From positions 20,945 through 84,944 of the forward strand of contig CALXLH010000032.1 of NCBI GenBank assembly GCA_944389145.1: a stretch of 64,000 nucleotides of DNA. The letters are read 5' to 3'. Positions 58,453 to 64,000 of this stretch are shown piece after piece (positions within the stretch are counted from its first letter, which is position 1; each line of letters opens with the position of its first letter). The DNA is from an uncultured Spirochaetaceae bacterium. GTDB taxonomy: Bacteria; Spirochaetota; Spirochaetia; Sphaerochaetales; Sphaerochaetaceae. The position numbers were made by a program, and so were the translations under genes. Under the pieces are notes generated by a model, which made no database searches, was not told the DNA's origin, and was given only the letters and a program-made list of their open reading frames with translations.

Positions 58453-59466
58453 TTACTTATCGTATGAGAGCACTGTCTCTATGAAGTCCTCATAACCAGC
58501 ACCATACTTCGAATAAAGCGTCTGTGCCGCATTCTGCCAATTCTCGATATCCTCAGGCTCGATGAAGGTAACGCCGGCCGCCTCAAGCTCGCCCATCAGC
58601 TCATCATCCTCTGCCTCGAAGGCATCAGATGCCCACTCAGCGACCTCCCTGAAGCATTCATTGAGAAGTGCGAGATCCTCCTCAGAAAGCTGATCGACAA
58701 CCGTCCCGGAAATTAGGTAGACATTAGAGTTATAGCTGTGACCCGTCATGAGGACATAGGGACACTGCTCATTGAATGCATAATTCTTATAATTAGAGAT
58801 GTTATGCTCACCGCCATCGATCATTCCTGTCTGAAGAGCGGAATATACATCGTTGAGGCCCATCGGAGTGGCCGACATGCCGAATGCGCTCATCATATCG
58901 ATCTTGATAGGAGTAGATTCGCTTCTTACCTTCTTCCCGGCGGCCTCGGCCATGTTTCTTACCTCGGTCTTGAAGAAGAAATGTCTCGGAGATGCAATAG
59001 TATAGCCATCAAGGACATAGATCTCACCGTTCGTTACCTCTGAAACCTTATCAGCAAGAGCCTTGCCCTGATCACTGTAGAAGAAAGCCTCGGCATGCTC
59101 ACGGCTCCTGAAGAGATAAGGCAGGCCGCAGAGCGTATACTCGGGAACATCTATTCCCCTTGTCTCAAGGTTAGCGACATTAATACGCGTGATACCAACG
59201 GCACCGCTTCTCAGGTTCTCAACGTTCTCAGCCTCATCGCCAAGCTGTCCACCCGGAAATACGTCAATGATGATCCTGCCACCGGATCTCTCATTTACCA
59301 GCTGAGCAACCCTCTGGCTGGACCTTCCAGGAACCGTCTCAGAGCTGTCGATATCAGAAAGAGTGATCCTTATCGGAGCATCTGCAGCATTCTCAGCAGA
59401 GCCACCGGCAGCTACGAACGTGCAGAGAAGCACGAACACGAGTCCAAAAGAAATAAGTTTTTTCAT
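58453..59466 (-). CDS. dctP: TRAP transporter substrate-binding protein (DctP type)
   Basis: 337 residues. Signal peptide MKKLISFGLVFVLLCTFVAA followed by GGSAENAA, no lipobox. FPGGQLGDEAENVENLRSGAVGI, KVRSESTPIKIDMMSAFGM and ATPMGLNDVYSALQTGMIDGGEHN are the DctP signatures, the last including the substrate-carboxylate Arg region just before. AGGTGG lies 6 nt before the ATG at 59466; the frame continues about 100 codons upstream as a spurious extension. Ligand unknown, probably a sulfated or acidic sugar derivative given the sulfatases. Confidence 0.92.
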   Translation of the reverse strand: MKKLISFGLVFVLLCTFVAAGGSAENAADAPIRITLSDIDSSETVPGRSSQRVAQLVNERSGGRIIIDVFPGGQLGDEAENVENLRSGAVGITRINVANLETRGIDVPEYTLCGLPYLFRSREHAEAFFYSDQGKALADKVSEVTNGEIYVLDGYTIASPRHFFFKTEVRNMAEAAGKKVRSESTPIKIDMMSAFGMSATPMGLNDVYSALQTGMIDGGEHNISNYKNYAFNEQCPYVLMTGHSYNSNVYLISGTVVDQLSEEDLALLNECFREVAEWASDAFEAEDDELMGELEAAGVTFIEPEDIENWQNAAQTLYSKYGAGYEDFIETVLSYDK

Positions 59467-59482
59467 CTGAATCCACCTTTTT

Positions 59483-59500
59483 TGAACACTATTGCGTTCA
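59483..59500 (-). promoter_or_regulatory. Inverted repeat upstream of dctP
   Basis: TGAAC/GTTCA with an 8-nt centre, about 17 nt before the dctP start. It is a candidate site for the regulator encoded just upstream. The 121-nt gap also holds an A10 run and a T7 run (59569-59587) after the regulator stop; no clear -35/-10 pair was found. Confidence 0.35.
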
Positions 59501-59587
59501 TGAAGATGGTAAAGGCTGAAATGCAGATCTGAAATACAAAATCTAAGGTGAAATTTCCTTTTTTTTTTCGATTGCAAAAAAATGAGC

Positions 59588-60724
59588 CTACATTTCTTCC
59601 TGCTGCGCGAAATCAATAGACATGCTTCTGAAAAGCCTCTCAAGTTCCGACTTTGTCTCGACGTGGGCGACGCTGTAGATATGCTTGAGCCTATATGCAA
59701 CGGTTCCTGAGGAAACGGAGATCTTCTCGGAGATCGTCTCGTTGCTCTCGCCGCGTAGCACGCCAAAGATGATCTTCAGATCTATATCATCACATGATGA
59801 TAGGCAGTTCTGGATGGCTCGCATGCGGCGTATGCTCAAATCATAATCAAGATTGATATCATGAGCATCGATACTATCCGTAAATCCTGATAGCCGTTCT
59901 CCGGGAACAGGATGGAAGGCCGTGCTTCCCCTTGGTATCATCCGTGACTGCGTGGTGATTACAAAAGATGAAATACCCCACCCCGCGGTAAAGAAGCGCT
60001 TCCAGATTCCGAATGCAAGGCTTCCTGCTTCATAGTAGCATCTAGTGATGGAGGAGAGGGTCGGAGTCGAATACTGACAGATATAAAAATCTCCCATGCC
60101 GCAGACAAAAAGGTCCTCAGGAACCTTTATTCCCATAGATCTTGCGGTACTGAGTACCAATACCCCGCAAGCATCATTGGCACATATGGCACCATCATAC
60201 TTATCCACGTTCTTCCAGAAGTTATCGATCGGATTAAGGGAATCAGGCTTAGATTCGAATATATCGGCATCGGAGAATCTAAGACCGAGCCTGTTTCCTG
60301 CATCAATGAATGCCTCTAGCTTCTTCACGTCTATGCTGTTGCCATAGCAGATATTGAGAAGTGCAATGCGATCGCGTCCTGCGTCATGGAAATACATGAC
60401 AGCGTTACTGATCGCAGTCGACACATCATATATCACGCCAGATACATCCTCTCCATACTCTGATGGGATACCTCCTATCATTATCGGACGTAGATGGGCA
60501 GAACGGGCCTCAGCGATGCGAGATGTGAACCAGGGACGAGAATGACCGATAAGGATAACCGAACCTGATGCCCCAGGAACAGCATCGACATCCATGGCCT
60601 CAAGAACCGTGAATTTCTGCTTCATGGCGGCTTCCGCCAGTCCATCTATCGATTGGTTGACCCACATCGGCTTATTGTCACTGGGCTCCTTCAGGTAATA
60701 TACGGTCCTTATTCCTTCTCTCAT
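59588..60724 (-). CDS. Regulator: LacI-type sensor domain with C-terminal LuxR-like HTH
   Basis: 378 residues, cytoplasmic. Residues 1-280 look like a LacI/periplasmic-binding-type ligand domain (VILIGHSRPWFTSRI, DAGRDRIALLNICYG, YDGAICANDACGVLVLSTARSMGIKVPEDLFVCGMGD in parts) but lack the N-terminal LacI HTH. The C-terminus has a LuxR/sigma-like HTH: DIDLKIIFGVLRGESNETISEKISVSSGTVAYRLKHIYSVAHV (in parts). TATATT lies 8 nt before the ATG. It precedes the TRAP-sulfatase operon on the same strand and probably controls it. Confidence 0.8.
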   Translation of the reverse strand: MREGIRTVYYLKEPSDNKPMWVNQSIDGLAEAAMKQKFTVLEAMDVDAVPGASGSVILIGHSRPWFTSRIAEARSAHLRPIMIGGIPSEYGEDVSGVIYDVSTAISNAVMYFHDAGRDRIALLNICYGNSIDVKKLEAFIDAGNRLGLRFSDADIFESKPDSLNPIDNFWKNVDKYDGAICANDACGVLVLSTARSMGIKVPEDLFVCGMGDFYICQYSTPTLSSITRCYYEAGSLAFGIWKRFFTAGWGISSFVITTQSRMIPRGSTAFHPVPGERLSGFTDSIDAHDINLDYDLSIRRMRAIQNCLSSCDDIDLKIIFGVLRGESNETISEKISVSSGTVAYRLKHIYSVAHVETKSELERLFRSMSIDFAQQEEM

Positions 60725-60748
60725 CCTTATTGAATATAAAGCAAGAAG

Positions 60749-60778
60749 CCCCTTTCCTCCAAGCAGGAGAAAGGGGCG
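60749..60778 (-). terminator. Terminator after ilvE
   Basis: GCCCCTTTC(C)TCC (from 60749) and GGAGAAAGGGGC (ending 60778) form a 12-bp stem with one bulge and a short loop; T-rich sequence follows on the minus strand. It lies 22 nt after the ilvE stop and overlaps the promoter region of the next gene. Confidence 0.75.
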
Positions 60779-60800
60779 TGAGCATTATCGTACAGATATC

Positions 60801-61826
60801 TTACATGATCTTGCGGATCCAGCCTTCAGGAGCCTTGATATCTCCCATCTGGATGCCAGTCAGGGTCTCCCTGAGCTTCGTAAGCACCGGTCCCATCTCA
60901 TCCATGCCGGAAGGAACGCGGATCTCACCTCCGTTGAATGTGATCGAGCCTACCGGAGATATCACGGCAGCGGTACCGCAGAGACCGACCTCGCTGAAAT
61001 CCTTGACCTCATCGAATGTCACCGGCCTCTCCTCGACATCAAGCCCAAGATAATCCTTGGCTACCTGAACCAGAGAGCGCCTAGTGATCGAAGGAAGTAT
61101 CGTACCGGACTTAGGAGTGACCAGATTACCATCCTTCTTGACGAAGAGGAAGTTAGCACCTCCTGTCTCTTCGACGTATGTGCGAGTAGCGGCATCGAGA
61201 TACATGTTCTCGGAGAATCCTGCCTTGTGGGCATGCTCGATAGGATAGAGCGACATGGCGTAGTTAAGTCCTGCCTTGATATGTCCGGTTCCATGCGGGG
61301 CTGCCCTGTCATAGTCGGAGACCATGATCCTCAGCGGCTTGATACCACCCTTGAAGTACGGGCCCACAGGGGTCGCGAAGAGACGGAACTCATACTCAGG
61401 AGCCGGAGCTACGCCGATCACGGGGCCTGAGCCGAAGAGGAACGGCCTGATATAAAGAGTCGCGCCTGAGCCATATGGCGGCACCCATGCCGCATTCGCC
61501 TTGACAACCTCATCAAGGGCCCTCAGGAACATCTCTTCCGGCACCTTCGGCATGATAAGGCGCTCAGCGCTATCCTGCATCCTCCTGGCATTCATGTCAG
61601 GGCGGAACGCGACGATGCTTCCATCCTTGGTTGTATATACCTTCAATCCCTCAAAGCATGTCTGGGCATACTGCAACACGCCTGCGGACTCACTGATGGT
61701 AACGGTGCTGTCAGAGGTAATATGCCCCTCATCCCACTTTCCATCCTTCCAATGGGCAACGAAACGATAATCGACAGGGATATACGAAAACCCGAGCGAT
61801 GACCAGTTGACATCCTTCTTTTCCAT
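60801..61826 (-). CDS. ilvE: Branched-chain-amino-acid aminotransferase
   Basis: 341 residues, PLP class IV. QTCFEGLKVYTTKDGSIVAFRPDMNARRM (in parts), the PLP Lys184 in GHIKAGLNYAMS, and EETGGANFLFV are typical. Catalyses the last step of Val/Leu/Ile synthesis or the first step of their breakdown. GAGG lies 7 nt before the ATG, with its own promoter upstream. Confidence 0.94.
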   Translation of the reverse strand: MEKKDVNWSSLGFSYIPVDYRFVAHWKDGKWDEGHITSDSTVTISESAGVLQYAQTCFEGLKVYTTKDGSIVAFRPDMNARRMQDSAERLIMPKVPEEMFLRALDEVVKANAAWVPPYGSGATLYIRPFLFGSGPVIGVAPAPEYEFRLFATPVGPYFKGGIKPLRIMVSDYDRAAPHGTGHIKAGLNYAMSLYPIEHAHKAGFSENMYLDAATRTYVEETGGANFLFVKKDGNLVTPKSGTILPSITRRSLVQVAKDYLGLDVEERPVTFDEVKDFSEVGLCGTAAVISPVGSITFNGGEIRVPSGMDEMGPVLTKLRETLTGIQMGDIKAPEGWIRKIM

Positions 61827-61850
61827 ATGATTGCCTCGCTATTTGCTGGA

Positions 61851-61879
61851 ATTCTAGGACGATGACCGATCAATTACAA
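61851..61879 (-). promoter_or_regulatory. Promoter of ilvE
   Basis: TTGTAA (61879-61874), 17-nt spacer, TAGAAT (61856-61851), giving a leader of about 18 nt with a Shine-Dalgarno. Confidence 0.6.
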
Positions 61880-61891
61880 GAATCAGAGAGG

Positions 61892-62284
61892 CTATGAAAG
61901 GAGATTTGCTAGCAGGAATTCCCTGATAGCGCTGTCAGAGCCTCCCATATCGAGAGAAGGCAGCTCGCTACGGCTGACCCATCTGGCCTCCGTATGCACG
62001 CTAAGCGTGAGATCATCAGAAAGAGGCCTTATGATGAACGCATGGAGATGGTATAGCGTATCGCCATTGGCGAAGTCATAGGAGAACACCTCCTCGCCTA
62101 CCTCTATCTCTATCGACAGCTCCTCCTCGTACTCACGCCTAAGCGTCTCCGGAAGGCTCTCGCCATACCTGTTCTTACCTCCGGGGAACTCCCACATTCC
62201 TGACAGGCTGCCGCCCTTCTCCCTATGCGCGACAAGAACCCTACCGTCTCTTATCGCGATGCCCGCCGTAGTCATCCTTTCCAT
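61892..62284 (-). CDS. Nudix hydrolase, MutT-like
   Basis: 130 residues. The Nudix box starts at GGKNRYGESLPETLRREYEEEL (G-x5-E-x7-REYEEEL, 23 residues with the usual spacing; key residues R, E, E, E). The MTTAGIAIRDGRVLVAHRE start and LYHLHAFI fit MutT-type 8-oxo-dGTP or CTP pyrophosphatases. TATAAT (62296-62291) lies 6 nt before the ATG, but it also contains the stop codon of the upstream gene, so chance is possible. A second ATG three codons in is an alternative start. Confidence 0.88.
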   Translation of the reverse strand: MERMTTAGIAIRDGRVLVAHREKGGSLSGMWEFPGGKNRYGESLPETLRREYEEELSIEIEVGEEVFSYDFANGDTLYHLHAFIIRPLSDDLTLSVHTEARWVSRSELPSLDMGGSDSAIREFLLANLLS

Positions 62285-62291
62285 ATCATCA

Positions 62292-62687
62292 TTATAGCAG
62301 GACTAGGGACGGAACGAGAAAATGGATAAGGGCAATGGCAAGCGATGCCTTCCCTATGCGCTCAAGCCGGCCCGCCCTCAGGCTCTCGAAATACGCCTCA
62401 TCACGCTTATCGGAATAGACGAAGAAGATGAGGAATGCAAGGAAGAGGATCGTCACGGAAGGAATGAGATCACCGGCCATCATCGGCCCGGGAGGCATCG
62501 GAAGGAAGAGGTTTGCCAGGCCGATGGCGAAGCCAGTGAGGAAATAGGCCCGTCTGACACGCCCATCCTCCGAGAGCCTGGAGCGGAAGAGGATCAGAAA
62601 TGAAAGCTGCCGCTTCCAGCTCTCCGGAAGCAGGATGAGTGAAGACAGCACCATGAAAGCGATTGATAGCAGGTATAGCTGTATCAT
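62292..62687 (-). CDS. Small membrane protein of unknown function
   Basis: 131 residues, about four hydrophobic helices (YLLSIAFMVLSSLILLP, AYFLTGFAIGLANLFLP, SVTILFLAFLIFFVYS, ASLAIALIHFLVPSLVLL). No family recognised. GGAGG lies 5 nt before the ATG at 62687, which overlaps the nnr stop by 4 nt (ATGA); a GTG two codons earlier is less likely. Confidence 0.75.
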   Translation of the reverse strand: MIQLYLLSIAFMVLSSLILLPESWKRQLSFLILFRSRLSEDGRVRRAYFLTGFAIGLANLFLPMPPGPMMAGDLIPSVTILFLAFLIFFVYSDKRDEAYFESLRAGRLERIGKASLAIALIHFLVPSLVLL

Positions 62688-64000
62688 CTGCACCTCCCGA
62701 CCGCCGTCACAAGCTCCTCAGCACTATAGTACCCGAGAAGCCTTGCCGCCTCGCGTCCTGCCCTCTGGTGGAGGATCACGCCATCGATCGCGGCCCTTTC
62801 CGGATCCTCCCCTTCTGCAAGGAGCGCTGCTATGATGCCGGAAAGCACGTCCCCCGATCCAGCGACTCCGAGAGACGGATTGACGCCATCGTATATGAAT
62901 ATATCATCACCCGAGCTCAGCCATAGTACCGAAGACTTCAGCACGATGGTGGCCTCCAGCATGGATGAGGAGAGCCTGAGGCTGTCGGCAAGGCCCGTCT
63001 CGCTATCAAGTCCATCAGGGATTGAAAGCGAAGCCATCAGCCTTCTGTACTCCCCGATATGAGGCGTAAGGACAGCCCTGTGAGAGAAGCGATGCCCAGG
63101 AACGAACCTCAAGCCATCCGCATCCACGACCATAGGACGGCCGGAAGAGAGGGCGCGCTCGAAGAGATCAGGATCCCCATCTCCCCACCCCGGACCGACA
63201 AGGAGCGCATCGTAGCGAGAGAGATCATCCGAGGAAGAACCCACGATGGCGGCAGGACACTCCTCATGGATCGAAAGGGAGCGGGAGATGATTGTCACAA
63301 GGCCTACGCCTGAGGCAAATGCCGAACGCGTGGCGAGCCTTATCGCGCCGGTAAAGCGCTCGGAACCCCCGATTGCCGCGAGGTGTCCCTTGCTGTTCTT
63401 GTAATCCGTGAATGAGAACCGCCTTATCCTGCTATCCCCATCCGAAAGGAGGTATGCCCCGCTACGGCTGCTTCTCAGCTCTTCCTCAGGGAATCCTGGA
63501 TTCACGGTGATAAGCGTTCCCGCCCTGCGCCGTTCAGACGGATGATAGAGCGATAGCTTTCCTGTCGTCATCATTACCGTGATATCCGCATCGACGATGC
63601 CTGCAGAGGGATAATCCAATGCTATCACCCTAGCGCGTCCTATGGATGAGACGATAGCGCGCGTCCTCTCATCAGCCGTTCCGTGGAAGCCGAATCCGAA
63701 TAATGCATCCACGACGGTATCCGCTCCTGAGGCATCATCCATGACGGGGATACGATCCGGAAGCGACGCACGCCTTCTGATATTCTCCGCATTCCCCTTC
63801 TCATAGAGATATGAGACAGCCGCATCTATGCCATCAGCAGCGGCAAGGGCAGCCATCGCAATGCCATCGGAACCATTGTTGCCGGGTCCGATGAGGAAGA
63901 CGACACGGCCGGAAAGGAAGGGACGCACTGCCTTGTATGCGTTCTCCGCGGCCCCATCTATCAATGCGCTCTCAGAAAGCGAATAGCGCGCTATGAGCTC
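62684..64000 (-). CDS. nnr: NAD(P)HX epimerase/dehydratase, 5' end cut by window edge
   Basis: Bifunctional repair enzyme for hydrated NAD(P)H. The frame stays open to base 64000, so the true start is outside. Epimerase half (NnrE): GRVVFLIGPGNNGSDGIAMAALAA, VDALFGFGFHGT. Dehydratase half (NnrD): GHLAAIGGSERFTGAIRLA, VGPGWGDGD, VLTPHIGEYRRL and SLGVAGSGDVLSGIIAALLAEG (in parts). An apparent TTG start at 63964 is internal. Confidence 0.92.
   Translation of the reverse strand, partial: ELIARYSLSESALIDGAAENAYKAVRPFLSGRVVFLIGPGNNGSDGIAMAALAAADGIDAAVSYLYEKGNAENIRRRASLPDRIPVMDDASGADTVVDALFGFGFHGTADERTRAIVSSIGRARVIALDYPSAGIVDADITVMMTTGKLSLYHPSERRRAGTLITVNPGFPEEELRSSRSGAYLLSDGDSRIRRFSFTDYKNSKGHLAAIGGSERFTGAIRLATRSAFASGVGLVTIISRSLSIHEECPAAIVGSSSDDLSRYDALLVGPGWGDGDPDLFERALSSGRPMVVDADGLRFVPGHRFSHRAVLTPHIGEYRRLMASLSIPDGLDSETGLADSLRLSSSMLEATIVLKSSVLWLSSGDDIFIYDGVNPSLGVAGSGDVLSGIIAALLAEGEDPERAAIDGVILHQRAGREAARLLGYYSAEELVTAVGRCR

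Noticed and set aside
59467..59766. 100-residue N-terminal extension of DctP
   Set aside because: It would precede a proper signal peptide and overlap the upstream regulator gene; the ATG at 59466 has a good Shine-Dalgarno.

Overview
The window looks like part of the chromosome of a gut-type, fermentative spirochaete, probably near Sphaerochaetaceae. This is inferred from gene content, not from a marker gene. The evidence is an Rnf electron-transport operon, TRAP and tripartite tricarboxylate transporters, ABC sugar uptake without a local ATPase, cytoplasmic fructan hydrolases and sulfatases, glycogen synthesis genes, Big_2-type lipoproteins, and binding proteins whose signal peptides end in an AGGS/AGGA motif instead of a lipobox. 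No phage, IS element, CRISPR array or rRNA operon is visible.

Layout. 1-3178 (-): rnfC-D-G-E, running off the left edge. 3275-4458: divergent methyltransferase and mismatch glycosylase. 4440-12234: an acid-uptake locus with tctC-tctB-tctA, an unrecognised TIM-barrel-like protein, a LarA-like isomerase and a GntR regulator on the minus strand, facing a divergent lactonase-fold gene across a shared, overlapping promoter. 12331-14408: a P-loop protein and pcnB. 14540-18333: a glpA-like/FAD oxidoreductase/DUF1667 trio with its GntR regulator. 18460-30312: housekeeping genes (hisS, a DEAH helicase, aroB, guaD behind a purine riboswitch, a stand-alone riboflavin kinase, thrC, a thrA-like fusion, rpmB, nth, tRNA-Pro). 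30341-30640: a non-coding stretch with tandem repeats. 30641-41362: a fructan or difructose-anhydride locus (GH32, ABC binding protein and permeases, GH172, GH32, GH3) with a divergent LacI regulator. 41410-45718: envelope lipoproteins and small surface or membrane proteins. 45795-53584: a 6S RNA candidate, a TPR protein, tsaE-tsaB-trxB, glgA-glgC and a MATE transporter. 53647-60724: a TRAP transporter with two cytoplasmic sulfatases and an unusual sensor/HTH regulator. 60801-64000: ilvE, a Nudix gene, a small membrane protein and nnrE-nnrD, running off the right edge.

The catabolic loci share one plan: a binding-protein gene at or near the head of the operon, a hairpin before the first permease gene, then permease and cytoplasmic enzyme genes, often overlapping by ATGA, with a dedicated regulator next to them.

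The most interesting signals are these. (1) About ten genes have a sigma70-like -10 hexamer only 6-8 nt before the start codon, which implies many leaderless mRNAs beside ordinary Shine-Dalgarno operons. (2) A purine-riboswitch aptamer sits directly upstream of guanine deaminase. (3) A 6S RNA candidate lies between two protein genes. (4) The ThrA-like fusion has an aspartokinase domain that lacks its catalytic motifs. (5) The Tct/LarA-like/TIM-barrel/lactonase locus has no obvious described counterpart.
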